Source: Pseudoalteromonas amylolytica
GTDB taxonomy: Bacteria > Pseudomonadota > Gammaproteobacteria > Enterobacterales > Alteromonadaceae
DNA: 64,000 bases
Reading direction: 5' to 3'
Assembly: GCF_001854605.1 (NCBI RefSeq)
Contig: NZ_MKJU01000025.1
Location: forward strand, 951,288-1,015,287
The notes beneath the pieces are model-generated. The model had not been told where the DNA came from. It saw only the letters and a list, made by a program, of their open reading frames with translations, and searched no databases. The position numbers were made by a program, and so were the translations under genes. Shown here piece by piece: positions 19,548 through 28,074 of the stretch (positions within the stretch are counted from its first letter, which is position 1; every line of letters starts with the position of its first letter).

Positions 19548-19580
19548 ATTACACCTTCCATAATGATAAGAAACCCAAAA

Positions 19581-19616
19581 TTGAGCATGCTCATTATTAT
19601 TTATGAGCACGCTCAA
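19581..19616. promoter_or_regulatory. Inverted-repeat operator between tetR and the small membrane gene
   Basis: TTGAGCATGCTCAT (19581-19594) and ATGAGCACGCTCAA (19603-19616) match as reverse complements at 13 of 14 positions with an 8-base spacer. The left arm contains the perfect palindrome GAGCATGCTC. The site sits between two divergent genes, the usual place for a TetR operator that controls both. Confidence 0.6.
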
Positions 19617-19684
19617 TTTCAAGTGTTTTGGGTATTTTTTTATCGTTATGTTATGCTCTTCAACTCTAACTATTTGGTAATGAA

Positions 19685-20206
19685 ATGAATAAAAAAACAT
19701 CAACCAAACATAAAATACTACAGGCCAGTTGGCAGCTTTTTAATGAACAAGGTTTTGCGCAAACTACTACGCGACAAATATCTCAACTGGCAGGTGTTGC
19801 CACAGGCACTGTTTTTTCTCACTTTCCTACCAAGTTAGATATTCTCAAAACTGCTATGCACGATAAAATCGAGGATACACTCGCCCAAGCCGCACAATCT
19901 GAAAAGCTCCACACTCCACGCCTGAGGCTTAGGCACTATGCTAAATTTCTATATCAATTTTACTTAAGCAATAGAGAGTTTAGTAAGGAGCTTATCGGTG
20001 GTATTTTGTGGCAGCACGACTATTTCAGTAAGCAGCTGGAAGCGTTCAAGCATACCCTATTCGAAGGTCAACCCTATGACTCATATAAAGCCGATATCAT
20101 GATGGACTGTTATTTCATGACTTTGATTGTAGGTTTGAACGATGAGCATTCGGATGTTGATTCACTGGTACGTTTGCTCAGTAATAAGCTACAATCAATC
20201 CAATAG
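19685..20206 (+). CDS. TetR/AcrR-family transcriptional regulator
   Basis: A 173-residue one-domain-plus-ligand-pocket repressor. The N terminus has the TetR helix-turn-helix (ILQASWQLFNEQGFAQTTTR, then ISQLAGVATGTVFSHFPTK). The C-terminal pocket (about 60-173) is short and not recognisable to a subfamily. It diverges from the small membrane protein gene at 19377-19547 and probably represses both through the repeat at 19581-19616. The inducer is unknown. Confidence 0.9.
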   Translation: MNKKTSTKHKILQASWQLFNEQGFAQTTTRQISQLAGVATGTVFSHFPTKLDILKTAMHDKIEDTLAQAAQSEKLHTPRLRLRHYAKFLYQFYLSNREFSKELIGGILWQHDYFSKQLEAFKHTLFEGQPYDSYKADIMMDCYFMTLIVGLNDEHSDVDSLVRLLSNKLQSIQ

Positions 20207-20239
20207 TAAGATGTGTTCTAGAAGCGCTATTTAGTATGG

Positions 20240-20728
20240 TTAGGCAGTTAATAATTTGCGATATAAATTGTCAGATTGTTTGCTAAATCCCAATTTCAAT
20301 AGTAATTTTGCTGAGCGCTCGTTGTTTTCATCAAGGTGCGCAAACACACTGATATCAGAAGATATATTTAACAATTGACCGATGTTTGCCAGTATGCACT
20401 GAACAGCTTCACTCATATAACCATGCCGCCAATGGGCACTGGCCAACTCAAAACCAATGTTTACGCTTTGCTTATCAGCATCAAAGTCATATAACCCAAC
20501 AGTGCCAAGCAATAGCCCTTGAGCATTGGTAATCGCCATGCGGCACCCCAACCCTAAGTAGCCCTGCTCCAAGTCCCATTGGATCAAGTCTTTTATCTGC
20601 TCATGAGATAAAGACTCACCATAATCGTTGTATTGGGCAACCAGTGGGTCGTTTAGAACACTATACAATGCCAATGCGTCTTTATGGGTAATAGACTTGA
20701 GGACAAGCCTTGGTGTGGTAAAACGCAT
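20240..20728 (-). CDS. GNAT-family N-acetyltransferase (RimJ/RimL-like)
   Basis: A 162-residue acetyltransferase of the RimJ/RimL type. It starts with the typical TPRLVLKSITHKDALALYSV and has the acetyl-CoA-binding region IGFELASAHWRHGYMSEAV, followed by HLDENNERSAKLLLKLGF. It transfers an acetyl group from acetyl-CoA to an amine, but whether this is a protein N terminus or a small molecule cannot be told. It converges with the tetR gene, with 33 bases between them. Confidence 0.88.
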   Translation of the reverse strand: MRFTTPRLVLKSITHKDALALYSVLNDPLVAQYNDYGESLSHEQIKDLIQWDLEQGYLGLGCRMAITNAQGLLLGTVGLYDFDADKQSVNIGFELASAHWRHGYMSEAVQCILANIGQLLNISSDISVFAHLDENNERSAKLLLKLGFSKQSDNLYRKLLTA

Positions 20729-20806
20729 TGTTGGTAGGTCCTGATTGGCAATTTGCCAAAATAGTATAAACTAGCAGGCAAAAATAAGTCTAACGTGGAG
20801 TGCTGT

Positions 20807-21019
20807 ATGTCAGACGAATTTAAAGTTATTCCTCCAACTACCAAGGTGCTGTGCCCTGAGCGCGGTGAAGGTTGGACCTTAACAGGGATCACAGGTATTC
20901 ATGAACACACATCAGTAATGTTCAATGGTGTTCGTTACACCATTGCCGCCAAAGAAATCGTCGAGCATTTACTACCCAATTATTTAAAACAGCATGGCGA
21001 AAACGCATCAACTGAGTAG
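20807..21019 (+). CDS. Conserved small hypothetical protein
   Basis: A 70-residue soluble protein beginning MSDEFKVIPPTTKVLCPERG. I use ATG 20807 because GGAG lies 6 bases before it; a GTG at 20795 would overlap that ribosome site. No domain is recognised. The sequence reads as a single small beta-rich fold with a C-terminal helix. It converges with bioD, and both stop inside the same palindromic terminator. Confidence 0.6.
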   Translation: MSDEFKVIPPTTKVLCPERGEGWTLTGITGIHEHTSVMFNGVRYTIAAKEIVEHLLPNYLKQHGENASTE

Positions 21020-21021
21020 CA

Positions 21022-21047
21022 TATAGGCCAACATGTGTTGGCCTATA
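21022..21047. terminator. Bidirectional terminator between small gene and bioD
   Basis: A perfect 26-base palindrome with 12-bp arms (TATAGGCCAACA and its complement) and a 2-base centre lies between the two convergent genes; it overlaps the bioD stop codon. T-runs are short, so efficiency is uncertain. Confidence 0.6.
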
Positions 21048-21726
21048 AATGAATACCAAATAAATCCGTTAATGCCGCGTAAATTTGTAATTTTGCTTTT
21101 TCTTCACTGTAAGGCGCAACCGCAAGTAACGGCGCATCAATACGTTTACGAAGGCTTTCAAGGTTTTCGTCAAAATTAGCCATGTTCGGGTCAACTTGGT
21201 TTGCAACCCAGCCAACACACTTTACACCTTGTGCTTTTAAAGCATGAGTGGTCAATATAGCGTGATTTAAACACCCCAACTTCATCCCGACAACTAAGAT
21301 CACAGGCAGTTGTTCTTCTTGTACCCAATCACACAAGTATTGGCTATCGTTGATCGGTAAAGCCCAACCACCAGCGCCCTCCACCAAGGTGAACTCAGCA
21401 CCTAGTTTTGCAAGCTCATGATAGTGATGACTCAGCTCGTCTAGGGTGATTTCTATACCTGCTTGCTGGGCCGCAATGTGTGGTGCAATCGGTGGCGCTA
21501 AGCAAATTGGGTTTATTTGCTCGTATTTGCCATGTACGTTGGCTGACTCCATAAGCGTTAGTGCGTCATCATTCACTAGCTGACCAAATGCCTCTTCAGC
21601 GCCTGCGGCGATGGGCTTAAAGCCAATCGCTTGGCGCTTGTGCTGTGCTAAAAACTTTAGCAGCAGTGCTGTGATATGGGTTTTACCCACTTCGGTATCT
21701 GTACCAGTAATAAAAAATGCACTCAT
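21043..21726 (-). CDS. bioD: Dethiobiotin synthetase
   Basis: ATP-dependent carboxylase that closes the ureido ring of dethiobiotin from 7,8-diaminopelargonate and carbon dioxide. The 227-residue protein starts FFITGTDTEVGKTH, with the P-loop at about residues 8-16, and has the family motifs LVEGAGGWALPI and VGMKLGCLNHAILT. It is the last gene of bioBFCD; its start overlaps the bioC stop by 4 bases, so translation is coupled. Confidence 0.96.
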   Translation of the reverse strand: MSAFFITGTDTEVGKTHITALLLKFLAQHKRQAIGFKPIAAGAEEAFGQLVNDDALTLMESANVHGKYEQINPICLAPPIAPHIAAQQAGIEITLDELSHHYHELAKLGAEFTLVEGAGGWALPINDSQYLCDWVQEEQLPVILVVGMKLGCLNHAILTTHALKAQGVKCVGWVANQVDPNMANFDENLESLRKRIDAPLLAVAPYSEEKAKLQIYAALTDLFGIHL

Positions 21727-22511
21727 AGCTTGATAAGCTCCATAATTGCGACCTCGTAACTTACCACGGCCTGTTCGTTCTCAAGCGGATAACCAGACAA
21801 CAACTGGCCAAATCGTTTTTTACCCATTAAGCCGCTTGGTTTACCATCTCGTGACTGGATTTGGTTGGCACCGATATGTTTTACCGATTTAAACGCCTCT
21901 TTGGGCGTTGCAAAGCGGTCTTTCAAACAAACCTGTTGTGCTGTTTTAACCTCAAAGCCTGCACTGGTTGCAAACTGTTGCAGCTGCTCAAGGTTAAGAA
22001 ATTGATTTACATGACAGCGGCTATCTAACATTTGCCACGCTTGTGCAATCTCCTTGAGTGACCCATCTAACACGCTAGACATAACCAATTGAGCACCGGG
22101 TTTGCACACGCGGCTCAACTCTTTAAATAACTGCGCGGGTGAGCTGCTCCACTGTATCGCAAAATTTGAAAATACCGCAGAGATACTCTTTTCTTGCAAG
22201 GGTAAACGGTCCATATCTGCACATATGCGCCATGCGTCGCTATGGCCCTGCTGTAACATACCATGACTTAAATCCATATTCACAACATGGGACGCATGTC
22301 GTGCAAGACTATCATGATGTAATAAAGGCCCAGCTCCTAAATCCAATAGGCAATCATGACCACTTTGCAGCATTGTAAAAAGTTGTTTGGCGGCTTGCTG
22401 TTGCACTCTTGCGTGATGCTGGTAACACTGTGCAGCTTTTGAGAACCTGTGTGCAGTGCTTTGCTTGAGGCTCGAGGAAGCAAGTTGCACATCTTGTAAT
22501 ATTGCATTCAT
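21723..22511 (-). CDS. bioC: Malonyl-ACP O-methyltransferase
   Basis: SAM-dependent methyltransferase that masks malonyl-ACP as a methyl ester so that fatty acid synthesis can make the pimeloyl chain of biotin. The 262-residue protein has the SAM motif LLDLGAGPL followed by VVNMDLSHGML, and FSNFAIQWSSS, all typical of BioC. The start overlaps the bioF stop (ATGA arrangement). No bioH is adjacent, so the esterase that removes the methyl group must be encoded elsewhere. Confidence 0.95.
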   Translation of the reverse strand: MNAILQDVQLASSSLKQSTAHRFSKAAQCYQHHARVQQQAAKQLFTMLQSGHDCLLDLGAGPLLHHDSLARHASHVVNMDLSHGMLQQGHSDAWRICADMDRLPLQEKSISAVFSNFAIQWSSSPAQLFKELSRVCKPGAQLVMSSVLDGSLKEIAQAWQMLDSRCHVNQFLNLEQLQQFATSAGFEVKTAQQVCLKDRFATPKEAFKSVKHIGANQIQSRDGKPSGLMGKKRFGQLLSGYPLENEQAVVSYEVAIMELIKL

Positions 22512-23647
22512 AGCAAACCCTCAAGTTGCTGGACCAGAAAACGAATATCATCGTGCGTATGTGCCGCGGTCAACGTGATCCTCAACCGAGCAGTGTTAGC
22601 CGGTACGGTTGGTGGGCGAATTGCACCAAGCCAAATGCCCTTTTGTTGTAACGCACGCTGCGCATTGAGAACATTTTCAGCGCTCCCTAACACAACAGGC
22701 TGGATAGCGGTATCCGACGACATCAAAGCGATGCTCGCTTGCTCTGCCAGCGATTTAAACAAGGTGATATTTTCATTCAACTTCGCTCGTTCATTATCAG
22801 CTTTCACTAGACGCTCTAGTTGAAAACGAGCAGCATCTACCATCAAAGGTGACATCGAGGTCGAATAGATATAATCGCGGTTGTACTGCAACATATAATC
22901 AGCCACAGCTTTGCTAGTCAGTACTGCTGCACCTTGGCTAGCCATGGCTTTTCCGAAGGTGATCACCAGTATTTCTGGTTTCTCGTGATAGCGCTCACAA
23001 GAGCCTAAACCATGCTCCCCAACCACCCCAAAAGCGTGCGCATCATCTAACATCAACCATGCATTATGTTGCTGCTTGAGCTTAAACAAAGCTTCCAGTG
23101 GTGCTTTGTCGCCATCCATTGAAAACACACCTTCGCTGATAATAAGCTTATTGCTTGCTGCTGATTTTTCTAATCGAGAACGCAAGTGGCCCATATCATT
23201 GTGATTGAAGCGGATATGCTTTGCGGTGCTTTGCAAAGCACCATCAATTAAGCTGGCATGGTTAAGTTTATCTTGAAAAATAGCACAGTTTTGCAGTGGC
23301 GCGCTGTCATTAAACAACGCTTTTAATACGCTGGAGTTAGCGCTAAAGCCGGTGCTAAATAGCAGCGCAGACTCATAGCCGAGTAACTCGCACAATCTAT
23401 CTTCCAGCTGCTTGTGTACTTGCTGATAGCCCGTGACCAAGGCTGAGCTTCTGCTGCCCGTGGTACCGTGATTACCCTCTAAACTTTGATCAGCAAGCCC
23501 TAGATAATCGTTGCTGGCAAAATTTAAATATGACTTGCCAGCAATCGTTATACTGCGCGCATTGCTATGCTGAACCAATACCCTACTTCTAAGTAAAGTT
23601 TGCTCTTTACGCGCAGCTAAGCTTTGTTGTATATACTCAAACGCCAT
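22508..23647 (-). CDS. bioF: 8-amino-7-oxononanoate synthase
   Basis: PLP enzyme that condenses pimeloyl-ACP (or CoA) with L-alanine. The 379-residue protein has the internal aldimine lysine at residue 233 in VITFGKAMASQGAAV, a LMLDDAHAFGVVG block and the substrate-site motif NYLxL-like region SYLNFASNDYLGL. Its start codon shares a base with the bioB stop (TAATG), and its end overlaps bioC. Length and motifs are normal for the family. Confidence 0.96.
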   Translation of the reverse strand: MAFEYIQQSLAARKEQTLLRSRVLVQHSNARSITIAGKSYLNFASNDYLGLADQSLEGNHGTTGSRSSALVTGYQQVHKQLEDRLCELLGYESALLFSTGFSANSSVLKALFNDSAPLQNCAIFQDKLNHASLIDGALQSTAKHIRFNHNDMGHLRSRLEKSAASNKLIISEGVFSMDGDKAPLEALFKLKQQHNAWLMLDDAHAFGVVGEHGLGSCERYHEKPEILVITFGKAMASQGAAVLTSKAVADYMLQYNRDYIYSTSMSPLMVDAARFQLERLVKADNERAKLNENITLFKSLAEQASIALMSSDTAIQPVVLGSAENVLNAQRALQQKGIWLGAIRPPTVPANTARLRITLTAAHTHDDIRFLVQQLEGLL

Positions 23648-24684
23648 TAATTTGCTTCGTAAAACAGCTCAGAAGTTGCTTTGTCCGCAATGGCTGACGA
23701 GAGCGATGCTTCGTACGCTTCATCTGAATAATCGTGACGCTCTTCAGGTTTCATGCCTAGCTTTTTAAGCAGGTTCATATCCGCATCTGCTTCAGGATTC
23801 TCAGTAGTTAGCAATTTATCGCCATAAAAGATTGAGTTTGCGCCCGCGAAAAAGCACATTGACTGCATCTGTTCATTCATTGCTGTACGCCCCGCTGACA
23901 AACGAACATAACTTTTTGGCATCATAATACGTGCAACAGCGATAGTACGAATAAACTCGAAATGATCTAAATCTTCAACATCCTCCAACGGCGTGCCTTT
24001 GACTTTAACCAACATGTTGATTGGCACACTTTCAGGTTGTTGTGGTAGGTTTGCAAGTTGCATTAACAGACCAAAACGGTCCGCTGCTTGCTCGCCCATA
24101 CCAACAATACCACCTGAACATACTTTCATGCCTGCATCACGTACGTTATCAATGGTATCTAAACGGTCTTGATAAGTTCGAGTTGTGATGATTTGCTGGT
24201 AGTACTCAGGAGACGTATCTAGGTTATGGTTGTAGTAATCCAGACCCGCATCTTTAAGCGCATGGGCCTTATCATTGTCTAGCATGCCAAGTGTCATACA
24301 GGTTTCTAAGCCTAGATCTTTTACTTCGCGCACCATCTTTTCTATGTATGGCATATCTCTGTCTTTTGGGTCTGACCACGCAGCGCCCATACAAAAACGC
24401 GTTGCGCCTTTTTGTTTTGCTAAACGCGCTTGCTCAACTACCTTTTCAACTTCCATCAAGCGCTCACGCTCTAGATCCGTTTTATAATACCCTGACTGTG
24501 GACAATATTTACAATCTTCTGGGCAAGCACCTGTTTTAATAGATAACAGTGTCGAGATCTGCACTTCGTTGGGGTTAAAGTTCTCACGGTGAATGCTGGC
24601 CGCTTTAAATAGCAAATCATTAAACGGCATTTCAAATAGTGCTTTTACTTCTTCATGAGTCCAATCGTGACGAACTGTGGCCAT
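23647..24684 (-). CDS. bioB: Biotin synthase
   Basis: Radical SAM enzyme that inserts sulfur into dethiobiotin. The 345-residue protein carries the cluster motif CPEDCKYC (Cys54, Cys58, Cys61) and the second-cluster region with [13 protein letters not shown]. It is the first gene of the leftward bioBFCD operon and diverges from bioA. The control region of 126 bases between them holds a BirA-type operator. Confidence 0.97.
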   Translation of the reverse strand: MATVRHDWTHEEVKALFEMPFNDLLFKAASIHRENFNPNEVQISTLLSIKTGACPEDCKYCPQSGYYKTDLERERLMEVEKVVEQARLAKQKGATRFCMGAAWSDPKDRDMPYIEKMVREVKDLGLETCMTLGMLDNDKAHALKDAGLDYYNHNLDTSPEYYQQIITTRTYQDRLDTIDNVRDAGMKVCSGGIVGMGEQAADRFGLLMQLANLPQQPESVPINMLVKVKGTPLEDVEDLDHFEFIRTIAVARIMMPKSYVRLSAGRTAMNEQMQSMCFFAGANSIFYGDKLLTTENPEADADMNLLKKLGMKPEERHDYSDEAYEASLSSAIADKATSELFYEAN

Positions 24685-24776
24685 TGTTATTTTCTCTTTT
24701 ATTGTAAAACATCACTGCTTAAAAATGATGCAGTTAACTTGACGGTGATTGGCTTAGTCTACTTTCTGGCGTAGTA

Positions 24777-24810
24777 TTGTCAACGCCAACCAGTTAGCAA
24801 AGGTTTACCA
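24777..24810. promoter_or_regulatory. BirA-type bio operator between bioB and bioA
   Basis: TTGTCAACG (24777-24785), a 16-base spacer and GGTTTACCA (24802-24810) match the E. coli operator TTGTAAACC-N16-GGTTTACAA at 7 of 9 and 8 of 9 positions with the same spacing. The right half overlaps the bioA ribosome site and ends one base before its ATG. It is therefore placed to block bioA directly, as well as the divergent operon. Confidence 0.75.
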
Positions 24811-26100
24811 ATGAGTGATTTTCGAGCAATAGATAAAGAATTTGATAAAAAATATATCTGGCACCCCTATACTTCCATGCTCAACCCCCTTCCATCTTAC
24901 GGAGTAACACATACAGACCAGAATAAGTTATACCTTGATACTGGCGAGGTGTTAATCGATGGTATGGCATCTTGGTGGAGTGCAATTCATGGCTATAACC
25001 ATCCTAAATTGGTAAGCGCAATTACTCAACAAGCCCAAACTATGAGCCATGTTATGTTTGGTGGTATTACTCATGCGCCCGCAGTTGAATTATGCAAAAA
25101 ACTCGTTGCAATCACGCCAGAACCATTAAATCGAGTGTTTCTCGCTGATAGTGGCTCTGTGAGTGTAGAGGTGGCAATAAAGATGGCGCTGCAGTATTGG
25201 ATAAGCAAAGGCAACACGCAAAAGAATAAGTTGATGACCGCACAAAAAGGTTATCACGGTGATACCTTTGCTGCGATGAGTGTCTGCGACCCTGTAAATT
25301 CAATGCACAGTATGTATCAAGGCTTTTTGCCTGAACACGTTTTTGTAAACGCGCCACGGGCTAAGTTCGGCGGTCCTGTTGATTTGGCCGAACTTGAACA
25401 GTTAGAACAGGCGTTTCATACACACCATCGTGAAGTTGCAGCCTTCATCATCGAACCGATTGTGCAAAACGCTGGCGGCATGAATTTCTACAACCCTACT
25501 TATTTAGCCAAACTCAGAGAGTTATGTGATAAGTATGATGTGTTACTTATATTGGATGAAATAGCCACAGGTTTTGGCCGAACTGGAAAGCTATTTGCCT
25601 GTGAACACGCCAATATTAGCCCTGATATAATGTGTATTGGTAAAGCACTTACCGGTGGCACAATGACATTGTCGGCAACACTCACAACTGAAAAAGTAGC
25701 CATTGGTATCAGTGAAGGCGAAGCGGGTGTGCTCATGCATGGTCCTACTTTTATGGGAAACCCTTTGGCCTGTGCAGTTGCAAACGCCAGTATTGACTTA
25801 TTGATTGAAACTAACTGGCAGCAACAAATTACCCGTATCAACCAAGCGATGAGCACGCTAAAACGCTGTGAAGCATTAGATGAAGTGACCAATGTTAGAA
25901 CATTAGGCGCAATTGGTGTTGTTGAAATAGACAAAAATGTCGATGTAGCTAAAATACAAAGGTTTTTTGTTGAGCAGGGAATATGGATAAGGCCATTTGG
26001 CAAGCTGATTTACATTATGCCGCCTTACATAACACCCACTGAGGATATCGAGCGTTTAGCTAACGCCATATACCAAGCTATAGAGCAACAGCAATATTAA
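24811..26100 (+). CDS. bioA: Adenosylmethionine-8-amino-7-oxononanoate aminotransferase
   Basis: PLP aminotransferase that uses SAM as amino donor to make 7,8-diaminopelargonate. The 429-residue protein shows IWHPYTSM near the N terminus, DGMASWWSAIHGYNHP, QKGYHGDT, LILDEIATGFGRTGK and the PLP lysine at 278 in CIGKALTGG. It diverges from bioBFCD; together the set covers the late biotin pathway. The ribosome site AAAGG lies within the BirA-type operator half-site. Confidence 0.97.
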   Translation: MSDFRAIDKEFDKKYIWHPYTSMLNPLPSYGVTHTDQNKLYLDTGEVLIDGMASWWSAIHGYNHPKLVSAITQQAQTMSHVMFGGITHAPAVELCKKLVAITPEPLNRVFLADSGSVSVEVAIKMALQYWISKGNTQKNKLMTAQKGYHGDTFAAMSVCDPVNSMHSMYQGFLPEHVFVNAPRAKFGGPVDLAELEQLEQAFHTHHREVAAFIIEPIVQNAGGMNFYNPTYLAKLRELCDKYDVLLILDEIATGFGRTGKLFACEHANISPDIMCIGKALTGGTMTLSATLTTEKVAIGISEGEAGVLMHGPTFMGNPLACAVANASIDLLIETNWQQQITRINQAMSTLKRCEALDEVTNVRTLGAIGVVEIDKNVDVAKIQRFFVEQGIWIRPFGKLIYIMPPYITPTEDIERLANAIYQAIEQQQY

Positions 26101-26105
26101 CTGTT

Positions 26106-26135
26106 ATTAGGCGAAATCACTTTGCTTCGCCTAAT
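26106..26135 (+). terminator. Hairpin after bioA
   Basis: Stem ATTAGGCGAA/TTCGCCTAAT (26106-26115 with 26126-26135). There is no strong T-run after it, so it may act as a weak terminator or a transcript-stabilising hairpin. Confidence 0.5.
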
Positions 26136-26230
26136 TGTGATCTTATTTGGTACAGTTAGGTAAACTTGCTTGGCAAAAGCTGTTACAATGTATTGCTTTT
26201 ACACAGCAACCAGTAAAAGTACGAGGATTT

Positions 26231-27568
26231 ATGCAGCAAACCGTTCATTTACAACCTGCACAAGCGTATCAAGCGCCAAGGTTTAAAGTTTATCAACATC
26301 GCCAAATCGACAAAATTGAACAACTAGATAAACTTCCTGAGCATTTGCGCTTTGAGATGAAGGTCGTTGCAAACGTCTTTCCATTCCGCGTGAATAACTT
26401 TGTTATTGAAGAGCTAATTGACTGGCATAAAGTACCTGATGATCCAATTTTTCAACTGACATTCCCACAACGCGGTATGTTAGATGACGAATCATACGAG
26501 CAAATGGCCGCTTTATTGAAGCGCTCGCACACACCTGATGAAGTGTTCGAACTTGCCACTGAGATCCGCCACAAACTCAACCCTCACCCAGCCGGGCAGA
26601 TGGAGAAAAACGTCCCACAGTTTGAAGGCGAGCGTGTTGAAGGCATCCAACACAAATACAAAGAAACCGTATTATTTTTCCCTTCTCAAGGGCAATACTG
26701 CCACTCTTACTGTACATTTTGTTTTCGATGGGCACAGTTTGTAGGCAAAGCAACCCGCTTTAATAATAATGACGCAGATTTACTTCACAATTACTTAAGT
26801 ACCAATAAAGAAGTCACAGACTTGTTGATGACCGGTGGTGACCCTATGGTGATGCGTACCGTTAAGTTGCGTAAGTATTTAGAAGCACTTAAAGAGTCGC
26901 GTTTTGATCATATTAAAACGATTCGTATCGGCACCAAGTCTCTCACTTTTTGGCCGTTTAGATATGTGACAGATCCTGATGCCAAAGAGCTACTGGCATT
27001 ACTCAAAGAGCTGGTTGATGCAGGCAAACATGTGTCAATCATGGCGCATATTAACCACAAGCAAGAGCTACGTTCTGAAGTGACAAAAGAAGCAATTCGA
27101 CTGCTGCGAAAATCCGGCGTGCAGATCCGCACGCAGGCACCTTTGCTCAACCATATAAATGTTGATGCAGATATGTGGTCACAAATGTGGAAAGAGCAAA
27201 CTCAACTGGGCATGATCCCCTACTACATGTTTATCGAACGCGATACCGGTGCGAAAAGGTATTTTGAAATACCACTTTATAAAACGTGGGAAATATTTCG
27301 CGATGCCTATAAACAAGTCTCAGGCGTGAGCAGAACGGTTCGTGGCCCATCTATGAGCGCCGGCCCAGGTAAAGTAGAGGTAAGCGGCGTTGCAGATATT
27401 AATGGGGAAAAGGTATTTGTGCTACGTTTTATTCAAGCCCGCAACCCTGATTGGGTGCAACAGCCCTTTTTCGCTAAATATGACGAAAAGGCAACATGGT
27501 TATGTGATTTAAAGCCCGCGTTTGGGCAAGAGAAGTTTTTCTGGGAAGATGAATATAACGCTATGTAA
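26231..27568 (+). CDS. KamA-family radical SAM protein (lysine 2,3-aminomutase-like)
   Basis: A 445-residue radical SAM protein with the cluster motif CHSYCTFC (Cys157, Cys161, Cys164) followed by FRWAQFVG, a TGGDPMVM loop and the barrel segment GVQIRTQAPLLNHIN, typical of the KamA/lysine aminomutase superfamily. I start at ATG 26231, preceded by GAGG; the frame is open further up to a TTG but without support. The C-terminal PLP motif PGGGGK of classical lysine 2,3-aminomutase is not seen; the corresponding area reads MSAGPGKVEVSG. The substrate is therefore uncertain. It follows bioA but has its own spacing and terminator. It is also not EpmB-like in context, with no efp nearby. Confidence 0.85.
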   Translation: MQQTVHLQPAQAYQAPRFKVYQHRQIDKIEQLDKLPEHLRFEMKVVANVFPFRVNNFVIEELIDWHKVPDDPIFQLTFPQRGMLDDESYEQMAALLKRSHTPDEVFELATEIRHKLNPHPAGQMEKNVPQFEGERVEGIQHKYKETVLFFPSQGQYCHSYCTFCFRWAQFVGKATRFNNNDADLLHNYLSTNKEVTDLLMTGGDPMVMRTVKLRKYLEALKESRFDHIKTIRIGTKSLTFWPFRYVTDPDAKELLALLKELVDAGKHVSIMAHINHKQELRSEVTKEAIRLLRKSGVQIRTQAPLLNHINVDADMWSQMWKEQTQLGMIPYYMFIERDTGAKRYFEIPLYKTWEIFRDAYKQVSGVSRTVRGPSMSAGPGKVEVSGVADINGEKVFVLRFIQARNPDWVQQPFFAKYDEKATWLCDLKPAFGQEKFFWEDEYNAM

Positions 27569-27580
27569 ACAGCCGTTATG

Positions 27581-27616
27581 GCGGGATGAGTACCAATTAT
27601 TCCATCCCGCTTTTAT
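27581..27616 (+). terminator. Rho-independent terminator after the KamA-like gene
   Basis: Stem GCGGGATG/CATCCCGC (27581-27588 with 27603-27610) followed by TTTTAT. Confidence 0.75.
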
Positions 27617-27645
27617 CATTGAGTTAAATATACAGGCGTAAAGTA

Positions 27646-28017
27646 ATGCTCAATTTATACCTCGACTTAAGTATATTGATTGGCTTAGTAGTTATTTATG
27701 AAGCCCGCTACATTCTTAATACCGCCTCAGTCCCAATCAACAGAGTCGCCATCATCACATCGTTGATTGAGTTTACCTGGATGGTAATTAGTATTACTGC
27801 CCTATTCAAATTACCGCTGTCTGCAGTACAGGTTTTGGTGCCGACTCTGTACATCACTCATAATCTAATCGGCTGGGCATATGGGTTTATATTAGCCGCG
27901 AGGCAAAAAGATAATGAGTTTAAGGTCACAATCCCCCGCTGGTACGCAATTTTTTCTTACACCTTTGGTGTTGTTTTTACGCTACTGTGTATAGTTGTTA
28001 GTTACAGCTCGTTGTAA
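27646..28017 (+). CDS. Hypothetical four-helix membrane protein
   Basis: A 123-residue protein with four predicted membrane segments (near 5-22, 36-54, 62-85 and 101-121) and little soluble sequence apart from a short charged loop (AARQKDNEFKVT). No family recognised. It is 57 bases upstream of the hydrolase gene on the same strand, so the two may be co-transcribed. Function unknown. Confidence 0.65.
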   Translation: MLNLYLDLSILIGLVVIYEARYILNTASVPINRVAIITSLIEFTWMVISITALFKLPLSAVQVLVPTLYITHNLIGWAYGFILAARQKDNEFKVTIPRWYAIFSYTFGVVFTLLCIVVSYSSL

Positions 28018-28074
28018 GATAATAAAAACTTGGATTTAAGTTTACCCAAAACTCAAACTTTAAAAGGACTTATA

